DNA of 64,000 nucleotides from contig OZ253505.1 in assembly GCA_965262255.1 (NCBI GenBank), forward strand, positions 1,364,001 to 1,428,000, in the 5' to 3' direction. The stretch comes from JANQQC01 sp965262255 (GTDB lineage Bacteria; Pseudomonadota; Alphaproteobacteria; Caulobacterales; Hyphomonadaceae). Each line of letters begins with the position of its first letter. Positions within the stretch are counted from its first letter, which is position 1. Shown here in pieces: positions 8,634 through 18,204 of this stretch. A program made the translations under genes and the position numbers. The notes beneath the pieces were generated by a model. The model was not told the DNA's origin. It did no database searches and saw nothing but the letters and a program-made list of their open reading frames with translations.

Positions 8634-10777
8634 TTAGAAATTTAAAAGCTGGTTTTGGTAAAACTGTCGTTGACTAGCCCTAGCATTCAACTCAGCATTC
8701 AACTCAGCATTCAACTCGTCATACAAATCTGTAAAAGAGTTGAGAATACGAACTATTTTCTGTTGATTTTCAATGGTTGGAACCGGAATCTTCAATTTTT
8801 CCAAATTCCCTTTGTTCAACGCAGGAATACCATCGAAAGTGCATAGAGCGTGGATTTCTGCTTGCAGCTCGCACAATACGAAATACAAGTACCTATCAAC
8901 TAGAATGCTCTTGTCCAAAATAGTACACGAGTAGTTCAAGTTGCCTCGATAAAACTTGCCTTCTGTCCAAGTAATGAGTCCTACCGAACCACGACTCGCT
9001 ATTCCAATGGGATCGTCTTCTGTATTCCATTTATCAATATAACCTAACGGTTCGCGCCCACTATTTATGACGGGAAATTGTCCTGGGTTTGCGAGGATTA
9101 CCTTCTTATTTATATTCTCCCCGGTTTTGATCTTACATATGTCACCTATGAGTATAATTTGTGTGTAGGAAGATCTAGACCCATCTTTAGTACATTCACT
9201 TAGTCTTGAAGTTGTTTCGCGAATCTGCTCGCGCAATTCGCTTTGACGGGCGATAATCGCCGCGATAGTCTTTTCTAAACCCCTAATTTCTACAATCCTC
9301 TTGCTAGATTTTTTGTCTACATAATTTCCAACTCTCAAATCGTAACGTTTCTCCGAAACTTCCTCGGTAGTTGCTAGCTTGCAAAAATGCGCTTTGTCGT
9401 ATCTGTCAGTATAACCTTGCAAAATTTTCGTTAGATTTTCCATAGACAGCTCATTCTTTGTTGAGTTGCGGACATATTCGTTCGTAGCATCTACAAATAG
9501 AATTTTGTTATCTAATTTATTTTTACGCAGGACAAGAATGCACGTCGATATATTCGTTCCAAAAAACAGATCGGACGGGAGATGAATTATGGAATCAACG
9601 AAATTATTGTCAACCAAATATTTTCTAATTTTTTGTTCTGGTCCGCCCCTATAAAGTGTACCGGGAAAGCAAACTATTGCCGCTGTACCCGTTGGGGAAA
9701 GCCACGAAAGAGAATGCATCACAAACGCTAAGTCTGCCCTAGATTTCGGCGCGAGGATGCCAGCAGGTGTGTATCGGCTGTCGTTAATCAATATAGGGCT
9801 ATCGTCACCCTCCCACTTTGTCGAGTAGGGAGGATTAGAGACTATTGCGTCGAATGGTTCGTTGTCAGTGTGGAAGCTATTGGGCTTTGTTAGAGTATCC
9901 CCATGAGATATAGAAAAATTTTCATAATTTATATCGTGCAAAAACATGTTTATTCTACAAAGATTGTAAGTCGTCAAATTTATCTCTTGACCATAGTAAC
10001 CGTTGCGAACATTCTCCTTACCTAGAATCTTGGCAAATTTAAGCAACAACGAGCCGGATCCGCAGGCCGGATCGTATACCTTATTAATCTCCGTTTTTCC
10101 TACAAGCGTTATTCGCGCAAGTAACTCCGAGACCTCTTGAGGAGTAAAAAATTCGCCGCCGGATTTGCCTGCGTTAGCGGCGTACATAGTCATCAGATAC
10201 TCATATGCATCACCGAACAAGTCTATCGAATTATGCTCATATTCCTGCCCCCCCCCCCCGCAAAAATATTCATATCCCCAATGGCGTGTATTAAAGTAGA
10301 AAGTTTCTTATTGCGAGCAACTACGGTTGTTCCGAGTTTATTGCTATTAACATTCAGATCATCAAAAAGACCAGCCACGTCTTTCTCACTACTAGTGCCT
10401 TTGGCTGAGTTCTCTATATTTCTGAACACAGTAGCGAGAGTTTCATTCAGGTTTCCGTCGTTAGCACTGCGACCACGAACGTTTGAGAACAGTTCACTTG
10501 GTTTTATGAAGAATCCCTTTTCGTCGCGAATTTCCTTTCTCGCTTTTTCAGCAATCGCATCGCTCAGTTCAGAGTAATTAAATCGATTGTCCCCAGCGTC
10601 CGACTCCTTTCGATTAACGTATGAACACAAATTTTCGGATATAAACCTATAAAACAGCATTCCAAGGACATACTGCTTGAAATCCCACCCGTCTACGCTA
10701 CCGCGCAGCTCGTTAGCGATTCTCCAAATCGTCGAGTGTAGAGCGGCGCGTTCCTGTTCTTTCCTCGAATCAACCAT
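8634..10777 (-). CDS. HsdM-HsdS(half) fusion, split by a G12 tract (phase-off)
   Basis: Two frames make one gene: 10223-10777 (184 aa, HsdM N-terminal domain, WDFKQYVLGMLFYRF) and 8634-10220 (528 aa). The break is exactly at a run of 12 Gs on the coding strand (10248-10259). Thirteen or ten Gs would join it as IFAGGGG-QEYEHNSIDLFGDAYEYLM. The enzyme has motif X (GGEFFTP), motif I (DPACGSGSLL) and an intact motif IV (NPPY, 9835-9846). After about 490 residues of HsdM comes a single target-recognition domain (ILIGDICKIKTG to FDGIPALNKGNLEKLKIPVP), a coiled conserved region and NAEL repeats, that is, half an HsdS. Half-S proteins usually dimerise. It starts 11 bases after hsdM1. As written it makes only a truncated product. 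Confidence 0.85.
8682..8717 (-). repeat. three 12-bp repeats in the HsdS part (NAEL repeats)
   Basis: Three exact tandem copies of AGCATTCAACTC encode ELNAELNAELNA in the coiled region after the recognition domain. In EcoR124I and its variant, the number of similar 12-bp TAEL-coding repeats in HsdS sets the spacer between the two half-sites. A change of copy number here could do the same. Confidence 0.9.
10248..10259 (-). repeat. G12 (plus strand C12) phase-variation tract in the M-S gene
   Basis: Twelve consecutive Cs on the plus strand mark the exact point where the M-S reading frame breaks. The frame is open with 10 or 13. Mononucleotide tracts of this length slip readily during replication. 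Confidence 0.85.
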
Positions 10778-10788
10778 CAGTTACAACC

Positions 10789-12393
10789 TCAATGTCGCCC
10801 ACAAGTCGCATCATTATATCTCGTTATATCTGCGACGACCTTTTCAATAGAGAATACTAAGTTGCCCCGATTCTCGATGATATCACTGAGACTCTGTTCC
10901 AACCCCATCACTTCTGTTTTTTCAAATTTTTCCGGTTTCCGCGTGTAAATACTCGGTGTGAGATTATAATTTTTCCGTTCAATCTCCCACAATCCTACGC
11001 TCTTTGACCGATTCGTAATCTCTACGCGGCGACTAAGGTTTTTTATGATTCTGGCAATACTCCCATCCCCTAACTTACTTTTTTCTCTGCTATGCTCTAT
11101 ATCCTCAGAAGCATCATAGAAGAAGATTTCTCGTGTCGTTCTGTTCTTTTTTAAGACGATCACGCAAACAGGTAGTGTAGTGTCAAAGAAAAGGCCTCGC
11201 GGTAACTGAATAATTGCATCAACAAAATTGCTATCAACTAGGTACTTCCGTATCTTTTGTTCGGTTCCTCTTCTGTGTAGCACTCCCGGTAAAAATGATA
11301 AAGCAGCTGTGCCTTCTTTTGAAAGCTGCGCTAGCGAGTGCATGACGAAGGCTAGTTCTCCTTTTCCTTTGGGTGCAAGAACTCCTGCGGGAGAGTATCT
11401 CGCGTCTTGAGAGAGGTCAAAATCCTCCTGTCCTCTCCAGAAACTTGAGAAAGACAGATTTGATACAACAACATCGAACTCTAGTTGATTACTACATTTT
11501 GGTTCTAACAACGTATTACCATGCTCTATATTAATATTACGAATATCGATGCCATGCATAATCATATTCATTCGGCATAAATTATACGCGGATATGTTTA
11601 ATTCTTGTCCGTAAAATCCACCTTCTATACCTCCACGCTCTACGATTTTTGAACATTTCATCAACAGAGATCCTGTTCCACACGCCGGATCATATACGTT
11701 CTTGATACTATTTCTATGTAGTGTAGCGATACGAACCAGCAATTTTGATATCTCTATCGGCGAAAAGTACTGGTGACCATAACTAGCTTCGCTTATCGCA
11801 TACTGAGTCATTAGGAACTCAAATATTCTTCCGTATAGATCTGAGGTTCTTCTTCCACCGCTTATCCTCTCCGTCGACGTAGCAATAGCCACCATAAGTT
11901 GTTGTAGTTTGCGACAACGTCTTTCAATAGACTCGGCAAGCATTAAACTGTTTAGATCTAAATCACGGAATAGCCCTTTAAGCGTTCCTTGTTCTGTCGA
12001 TTCTGCCGAAGAAGCTTCTATGTTTTTGAACACTTTAAAGAGAGTGGTAGTTAGACTTCGACTTTCTCCAGACTGTTTAAGAACATTCTCGTATAGTTCG
12101 CTCGGCGGAATATAATATCCCAATTTATTAATAATGAACTCACGTTTTGATCTTGCTGTTTTGTCATCTATAGCGGCGAAATCGAATTGTAGGCTGCTAG
12201 AGTCTGTTTCATTCTCGTTCACAATACTAATCAGACGTAATGACAAGTACCTATAGAGTAATAATCCAAAAACGTAATGCTTAAAGTCCCACGCATCGAC
12301 ATACTCCCTAAACTTCTCTGAAATCTGCCATATTTCTGAATATGGCGAATCCAGTGTTTGGAGTCTACTGAAATCTGATTCACAATGAGTCAT
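10789..12393 (-). CDS. type I modification subunit HsdM, altered catalytic motif
   Basis: A 534-aa HsdM paralogue that opens the restriction operon. It has the HsdM N-terminal helical domain (WDFKHYVFGLLLYRYL), motif I (DPACGTGSLL, Asp at about 235) and the downstream FVDAIIQLP region. It has no recognition domain and ends in a coiled segment. Motif IV, normally NPPY/F, reads NLSF (N312), and motif X reads GHQYFSP where its neighbour has GGEFFTP. The two prolines of motif IV shape the methyl-transfer site, so this subunit is probably inactive as a methylase and may act as a structural partner of the M-S fusion. An alternative is ordinary decay after duplication, but the frame is fully open. 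The ATG at 12391-12393 has only a weak ribosome site. Confidence 0.85.
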   Translation of the reverse strand: MTHCESDFSRLQTLDSPYSEIWQISEKFREYVDAWDFKHYVFGLLLYRYLSLRLISIVNENETDSSSLQFDFAAIDDKTARSKREFIINKLGYYIPPSELYENVLKQSGESRSLTTTLFKVFKNIEASSAESTEQGTLKGLFRDLDLNSLMLAESIERRCRKLQQLMVAIATSTERISGGRRTSDLYGRIFEFLMTQYAISEASYGHQYFSPIEISKLLVRIATLHRNSIKNVYDPACGTGSLLMKCSKIVERGGIEGGFYGQELNISAYNLCRMNMIMHGIDIRNINIEHGNTLLEPKCSNQLEFDVVVSNLSFSSFWRGQEDFDLSQDARYSPAGVLAPKGKGELAFVMHSLAQLSKEGTAALSFLPGVLHRRGTEQKIRKYLVDSNFVDAIIQLPRGLFFDTTLPVCVIVLKKNRTTREIFFYDASEDIEHSREKSKLGDGSIARIIKNLSRRVEITNRSKSVGLWEIERKNYNLTPSIYTRKPEKFEKTEVMGLEQSLSDIIENRGNLVFSIEKVVADITRYNDATCGRH

Positions 12394-12518
12394 TTTTCGC
12401 TCGTAAGAACTCTTTGTCCTGCCGTTTTCGTTTATGCAGTCTTATAGAAGTGGTGGAAGTGTTAAAGATACTTGACGTTAGTTTACTATCTACAGAGATC
12501 GCGCAAGTTATATTTGGG

Positions 12519-12866
12519 TTAAGCCTCGGGACGACTCGATCCGAGCATCGCATCCTGCGAGTCAACCTCAACTGACGAATGTGTGGTTAATCTTAAATGA
12601 CACATATCAAATGCTCCTATGTATGTTAGACAGAAAAGTGAACGGGGGGGGGTAAATTCTAATTCCAAAATTTTTACCAGAGAAGACTCTCGTCCGTTAG
12701 AACATTTTCCGAACAAGTAGTCCATTTTTTCTTCCAGTGCGCCTTTGCTGTTGGTAGAAGATCCCTTAAATCGAGACAACTTGAACGAAAAATGCTGTAA
12801 ACCGTACCTTGCTTCATCATATATGGATATTGGCCTAAAGTGCAACCGTAACTTAGGAGTTTTCAT
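12519..12866 (-). CDS. small hypothetical gene with a C9 tract
   Basis: A 115-aa frame from an ATG at 12864-12866, just after selO. It starts MKTPKLRLHFRPISIYDEAR and continues with ordinary-looking sequence to LVKILELEF, then hits nine Cs on the coding strand (12644-12652). With nine Cs the frame goes on for about 40 more residues; with 10, or with 8 or 11, it stops within 5-15 codons. I recognise no family. It could be the start of a decayed gene whose C-terminus is set by the tract. It is located between selO and hsdM1. Confidence 0.4.
   Translation of the reverse strand: MKTPKLRLHFRPISIYDEARYGLQHFSFKLSRFKGSSTNSKGALEEKMDYLFGKCSNGRESSLVKILELEFTPPRSLFCLTYIGAFDMCHLRLTTHSSVEVDSQDAMLGSSRPEA
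12644..12652. repeat. G9/C9 tract between selO and hsdM1
   Basis: Nine Gs on the plus strand, about 250 bases upstream of the hsdM1 start. It is the same length as the two tracts in the methyltransferase-HNH genes. It lies inside the small frame at 12519-12866 and could alternatively act on leader spacing or transcription. Confidence 0.7.
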
Positions 12867-12880
12867 TGTCATCATACAGC

Positions 12881-14320
12881 TCAACGAGACTCTAATGGGT
12901 TACGGAGAACAGGCTTTACAAACGAATTCAACGCATCACTGAGGTCATCAAACGCCTGCAATTTTGCATAAAATGAACTCCAGTTATCATCATCTGCTAT
13001 CATTTTCCACATACTCTCTATGTCGTCAATTAAAAGAGAAAAAGGGCTTCTCTGGCCAAAATATCGGTGCTGTAAGCGTTCCGGACATTCGGGCTCGTAG
13101 GCCATTAGATTGCGCTTAACCTGTGTGAACTCCGCTGATTCGTAGAAATCAGATAATGGGCTAGAACTTGCTCTGTTTTCACTTTCTACGCCGCAAAACC
13201 AGTCGAAAAAAACTTGAGACCAAGGTGCTTCAGATTGTGTCATCCAAGCATAGAATAGCTGGATGAACTCTAAATCAGCCCTAAGCGACTTTCCGTCTTT
13301 CAATCCTAGCATTGACAAAGAGTGGCGAGCGAACGCTTTTTGATAGGCGGGTTCGTAGAGACTAAGGGCATCAGACAATTTCGTTTTGTCAGCCAGTAGT
13401 GTCATCGCTCCGCCAAGTTGCTGCAATGCCCAAAGTCCCTGTCCTGGCTGCCTGCCGAAACGATACAAACCTTGATGATCGAAATAGGCGGCGACAAAAT
13501 TCGGATCTGAGTATGGTAGAAACCTATAGGGACCAAAATCAAAGGTTTCCCCGGTAATGTTGAAGTTGTCGGTGTTCATAACACCATGTACAAAGCCAAC
13601 AGCCATCCACTGAGCAATCATTCTTGCAGTTGCTTCGATTATTCGACTGAAGAGTTCGACAGTCTTGTCACTTGTTGATATTCCTTCAACATCGGTGTGG
13701 TAATAACGAACGCAATGATCTACTAGTCGCGCCATACCATCAGAGTCGTCAAGGTACGAGCTTCTTTGGAAAGTTCCGAATCGAATGTGCGTTTCGCTTA
13801 GGCGTACTAGAACGGACGATCTAGCCGGAGATGGCTCGTCGTTTCGGTAAAGTTCCTCGCCGGTCTCAATTAGACTAAATGCTTTTGAAGTCTTTACTCC
13901 CATTGCCTCAAGATAAGCCGCCGCCAAAATTTCTCGAACTCCGCCTTTTAGAGTAAGCCTGCCATCAGCTGTCCGTGACCAAGGTGTTTGTCCCGATCCC
14001 TTCGTTCCGAGATCATACCACTTACCATTGCTATCCTGTATTTGCGCGTACAGAAAGCCACGCCCGTCACCTAGCTCGGGATTGTAAACGCCAAACTGAT
14101 GGCCATGATACCTCATAGCTAAAGGCTTTGGAAGGTTTGCGCTGAGGGGTTTGAATTCTCCGAAATGCTTTTTCCATCCAGTGTCATCTAATGACCCAAG
14201 CCCTACAGTTTTGGCCCATCTCTGATTTCTGAATCTAATAATGTTTTTCGGAAAACTTGCTGGCTCGACAACGTCGGCAAATGTATCGGCTAACTCAGAA
14301 ACTGGACAGAACATGATCAC
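12881..14320 (-). CDS. selO: SelO (YdiU) protein adenylyltransferase
   Basis: A 479-aa pseudokinase-fold enzyme of the SelO/YdiU family, which transfers AMP to Ser/Thr/Tyr of target proteins in redox stress. Family landmarks are RYHGHQFGVYNPELGDGR near 70, the Lys-containing GTKGSGQTPWSR near 110, and the catalytic block HGVMNTDNFNITGETFDFGP near 245-265. The length matches E. coli YdiU. The C-terminus ends PVLRNPLESR and lacks the Cys or Sec-containing tail typical of many SelO proteins. The start follows AGGGAG. It stands alone between the restriction operon and an 860-base gap. Confidence 0.93.
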   Translation of the reverse strand: MIMFCPVSELADTFADVVEPASFPKNIIRFRNQRWAKTVGLGSLDDTGWKKHFGEFKPLSANLPKPLAMRYHGHQFGVYNPELGDGRGFLYAQIQDSNGKWYDLGTKGSGQTPWSRTADGRLTLKGGVREILAAAYLEAMGVKTSKAFSLIETGEELYRNDEPSPARSSVLVRLSETHIRFGTFQRSSYLDDSDGMARLVDHCVRYYHTDVEGISTSDKTVELFSRIIEATARMIAQWMAVGFVHGVMNTDNFNITGETFDFGPYRFLPYSDPNFVAAYFDHQGLYRFGRQPGQGLWALQQLGGAMTLLADKTKLSDALSLYEPAYQKAFARHSLSMLGLKDGKSLRADLEFIQLFYAWMTQSEAPWSQVFFDWFCGVESENRASSSPLSDFYESAEFTQVKRNLMAYEPECPERLQHRYFGQRSPFSLLIDDIESMWKMIADDDNWSSFYAKLQAFDDLSDALNSFVKPVLRNPLESR

Positions 14321-15185
14321 TCCCTCTTAACAGAAACTCGTTGAGATAACATTTGAGTCCAAATTGTATTGGCGCGAATGTTTGCCAATTTGTTCATATG
14401 AAATTCTACAAACGCTTATTCAATGGACTACTAGACAAGCGAAAGCGACTGACTGCACTACTAATTCGAGGGTGTAAGTACATCATATCTATGTTTATAC
14501 CACCATAATCTCTGCGACTATTGCGAGAAACGACCGTTGCGACTCGGTTTGAGTCTTTGAGATTCACCCCACTTGGTTTTCCTAGAGAAAACTAGCTAGT
14601 TCCACTCGCTACCTATATTGCTGTCGAGCAAATATACCCTTGAAATGCTGAACAATTGACATCTTAGTAGCAAGTTGCGAGACAGTTGAAACGATTGCAG
14701 CCTCTCAAATGCTGAGGAAGACCATCTAACGAAAATACTTGCAACGTAGCGCCTCCTGACCATTACTAGTCCTTAGAGCATTTTTTCATGTCGATTAGTC
14801 TCATATTCTCTCCAATCACAATCATTCTTATCAGAACAGAACCACATAATCGGCGCAACTTGATAGGAAATTACTCTGATAGAAACTTTCTTAAAACATT
14901 GGGACAAAAAGAGCGTTCACATAGCTGTGGAAATTGACGCTGCAAATCAACTTTCTGCACCAATCTAGGTATAATTTTACTGGATCACTGGAAACGACTG
15001 AGTTTCGCAAGAGTCATCAAATTAAATTAACACATGCTTCATACTGGTCGTCAGAACACTCTCCCAACAAAATTACTGGCTTACCTCGAACTTTCCGAAA
15101 AAGATTACTTTTTAAACACAGCGTCTCTTCGACATCCGAAGGTTTGTCTAGGTCAATCTAGTAGACCAAAACCCAGATTCTCATC
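14321..15185. other. no convincing gene
   Basis: About 860 bases containing only two short overlapping frames (14934-15161 and 15034-15228) without a recognisable product. I see no repeat or RNA gene here. Confidence 0.5.
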
Positions 15186-15845
15186 ATGTATGGTTATTTT
15201 CAATCAAACTCTTCTTACAGCAACGTAATCAATTTCCAGCAATGGAGCGAGGCCGGCTGGAATGGCGTAGCCTGTGTCAATTTGGACTCACATCCGTTTC
15301 CGGTTCTTGCGCTCAAATTCAAGGACATAGGAATTGGAAAGATGATATTCAAACAGTGGAAGTATTACTTTGGCGAAGACGACGAACAGGACTCTATTCG
15401 TATCAGCGTCATAAGGGAAATCGATAAGAACAATCCGCTACACTTTGTGTTCCACATTACACAACGTGATAATACTTTCGATGTAGATGAGTATCACCGA
15501 AACTTTCTTGGCCTCAACTCACGTGCCGCATTGGTACAGCCAGATTCTACAGACACGCTAGAAAGTTTCATCAACAATTGCGAAGGAAAAGAGTATGCGC
15601 TCGCTCCTGAGCCGGAGACCTCAGATGAATCGATTCCAATGATGGGGTACGCAATCCGAAAACGGACATTTCATGTAACAGATGCATGGCGAATTAACCA
15701 CAAACATGAGGATGCTTGGGCCATTGCGAATCCAGAAAATGTTATAGTACCTAAAGGTGTCGCACATCCCCGAATCAATCGTTTGATAGATGTAAGACAA
15801 AGATTTCTAAAGCGCTTTCGCGAAAGATTGGGGGGAGGGAACTGA
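15186..15845 (+). CDS. conserved-looking hypothetical protein, 219 aa
   Basis: The protein starts MYGYFQSNSS and contains a clear central domain with FPVLALKFKDIGIGKMIFK and RISVIREIDKNNPLHFVFHI. It has no signal peptide or membrane segment and is charged throughout, so it is probably cytoplasmic. I do not recognise a named family. The C-terminus is basic (RFLKRFRERL). The next 325 bases hold no gene and are followed by the nuclease-like pseudogene at 16171. Its codon use resembles its neighbours. Function is unknown. Confidence 0.65.
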   Translation: MYGYFQSNSSYSNVINFQQWSEAGWNGVACVNLDSHPFPVLALKFKDIGIGKMIFKQWKYYFGEDDEQDSIRISVIREIDKNNPLHFVFHITQRDNTFDVDEYHRNFLGLNSRAALVQPDSTDTLESFINNCEGKEYALAPEPETSDESIPMMGYAIRKRTFHVTDAWRINHKHEDAWAIANPENVIVPKGVAHPRINRLIDVRQRFLKRFRERLGGGN

Positions 15846-16170
15846 TTCGAATAGGTCACAGCGCTTATTTGACTAAACCTTTTGGGGAGTTTTAAGTGTT
15901 GAAAGCGGCTAGCATAAAGTATACTTGGCTTTCGAAGGCACAAAACGAATAATGCTAACTCATTTTCCGCTGAAGAATATGCTACGATTCTAAGAATATT
16001 CTCCTACAACGTTGCCAGATTTCTAGTAAAGCGAGAGTTTAGCACCCGTATTATGCAAATTTGCCGACATTTATTTACGCGCTTTAGACTTCCAAGAGTT
16101 ACTCTTAATCACGCAACGATTAAGGAGTATTGGTCTTCTCGCGCTTTCTGCTATTTTCAGGGGATTAGTT

Positions 16171-17286
16171 ATGCCAATATACGAACTTAGTAAGACTTCA
16201 ATCAAGGAAGTCAGGAAAACAACATTTGCAGAACATGACATACTAGAGCGCGAGCATTTGCAAAAGCTTCTTCGTGACAAGATCGACGTTATCTCGAAGG
16301 ATACAATGGTAATTCCCGAAGAGTACGGTAACTGAGATGATAGTCGTCGACGTGTCGATTTGCTTTGTCTTGACAAGGAAGCAAACTTGTTGGTGGTTGA
16401 GCTAAAGCGAACGGAAGACGGTGGACATATGGATCTCCAAGCTATCCGATACAGCGCTATGATATCTACCCTAACATTTGACGAGGTGGTCAATGCCCAC
16501 CAAACCTATCTATCGCAACTGTCCATAGAGAAACAAAACTCTGAAGGAAATTTTGAGGATTCGCGGAAGAACCAGAGTGCTAAAGATAAAATTATAGATT
16601 TTTTGACTACGTTCGATTCTGATCGAGGTGATGAAATCGATCAAGAAAAGTTCGCGCAGAAAGTAAAAATTGTGCTTGCATCGGCAGAGTTTTCAAAAGA
16701 AATTACTGCAACGGCAATATGGCTAAGAGAGAATGGAATAGACATCACTCTCGTCAAAATGGAACCTTGTTATGATGGGAATAGGATTCTGCTTGACGTT
16801 CAGCAATATATTCCACTTCCTGAGACAGCAGATTACCAGTTTCGAGTCAGACAGAAGAAACAGCAAGCGTAAGAAGCCAAGAGACTTTCCAAAGACTACT
16901 CTAAGTTTACGCTAACCATAGACGGACATGTATACAGAGACTTGAACAAGCGGAAGTTCATGCACAAGCTCATCTATGCGGTTCTCGACAAAGGTATAAA
17001 ACCTGAAGACATTGCGAATCTTATAAGTTGGCGTAGAAGCAACTTATTCGTTCATTTCGATGGCAGATTTGAGGGAGAAGAGTTCGCTAGTATGGTCGAT
17101 CAAAAGTATTCTGGCGGCAAACTTCTGCGATCACAACGATATTTTTGTAAAGACAATGAATTGTTCAGACTGCCCAATAAGACGTATGCTCTGAGTAATC
17201 AGTGGGGTACAAGAACCGAAGAGACAGCTAGCAAGATATTGAGAATGTGGCCCGAGCTGAAGATTCGTTATGAAAAACAAGCGTAG
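16171..17286 (+). pseudogene. PD-(D/E)xK-like nuclease gene with two nonsense codons
   Basis: One continuous frame of 371 codons runs from the ATG at 16171 to 17286, broken by TGA at 16333-16335 and TAA at 16870-16872. The first stop falls in EEYGN-stop-DDSRRRVDLL, where related proteins have Trp (TGG), so it looks like a TGG to TGA change. After it comes LLCLDKEANLLVVELKRTED, a nuclease-type D...ExK core, and DLQAIRYSAM. The second stop precedes KRLSKDYSKFTLTIDGHVYR. The rest is well preserved, which suggests recent inactivation. I know related full-length hypothetical proteins of about this layout but no assigned function. Confidence 0.75.
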
Positions 17287-17354
17287 GCTAGGTGTTCTGT
17301 TCCGCTAACAGGTCAGTAGGATGATATACATGTGCTGTTTTGAAATCAGAGGCG

Positions 17355-18150
17355 CGGGTAAAACTCTTACTAGGTGATTTTTTGAAAATGTTGTCCGACA
17401 TGGCGGACTGCTCCCTTCATATGGTGCTATCTTCACCTCGCCGTGTTTCTAGATCAAGTAGACTCTAGCGCAGGGGATTGTCGAGAGAAGCCACAAGTTA
17501 TGCGCGAAACTCTTGCGCGAATCATTGACCCACTATACCGAATCATAAAGCCGGGTGCGTTTGTCTTTATTTTCACCTTACCGCGGTTAGTCCGTCGTAT
17601 GCTGCGGGCGGAAAATGCGGGGTTCAGGTCCGCGAACCATATGTTTGACGATTTAGACGCCGAACCGAATATAATGCTAGCGCCAATAAGAACTTTGATA
17701 AGTAATCTTCAGTGCGAAAAGAAATATTGAAGTCGATTGGAGAGTATACGACAGCACGACTTAGAGTTGGTTTCGATTCAATTGTTTGCGCTCAGAAGCC
17801 TCGTGAAGGCACGTTCGTTAACAACTAGATAAAGCAAGAAGTCGGATTAGTTGGTAACAAGCAGATATCGAGGGGAACCACGCCATCTAGAGTCATGACT
17901 TTAGAAAAGGACATAAAGGATAACTCCAATAGTTCTCACTCTCCAAAGCCGATACGTATTCTGTGAACACTTGATTAGGCTATTCTCCAAGGACCGACTG
18001 GTTGTACTCGATCGATTAGTAGGAAATGGAACTTGTTGCGTAGGTGCCTTTGAGTCGCGTAGACATAGTACTCGGAAAGATGACAACCTAGAACATGTCG
18101 GAAAACTAAACAGAGAATTGAAGAAATGTGTTATGATTCTCAAATCTTGA
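17355..18150 (+). pseudogene. decayed DNA methyltransferase
   Basis: Fragments in shifting frames resemble an N4-cytosine/N6-adenine methyltransferase in order. They are LLGDFLKMLSDMADCSLHMV then SSP (degenerate motif IV) near 17355-17435; SSAGDCREKPQVM and YRIIKPGAFVFIFTLPRL at 17465-17590; AQKPREGTFVNN near 17790; and PIRILCEHLIRLFSKDRLVV with GNGTCCVGAF (degenerate motif I) near 17950-18050. Several stops and shifts break it. It is older debris than its neighbours. Confidence 0.65.
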
Positions 18151-18204
18151 GTTAGAATAGGTAATTCATACTTGAACTTGGTTAAGTACTACGGAGTAAC
18201 CAAA

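Noticed and set aside
8682..8717. CRISPR-like or regulatory direct repeats
   Set aside because: The three 12-bp repeats are in frame inside a coding region and match the known NAEL/TAEL type of HsdS repeats.
12380..12571. 63-aa minus-strand frame overlapping the hsdM1 start
   Set aside because: It overlaps the hsdM1 start, has unlikely composition, and cannot be joined to the small upstream gene by any change in the C9 tract.
16333..16335. TGA read as Trp (alternative genetic code), suggested by the TGA where relatives have Trp
   Set aside because: Intact genes in the window encode Trp with TGG and several end in TGA (for example selO and the 15186 gene), and TAA lesions occur too. Nonsense mutation is simpler.
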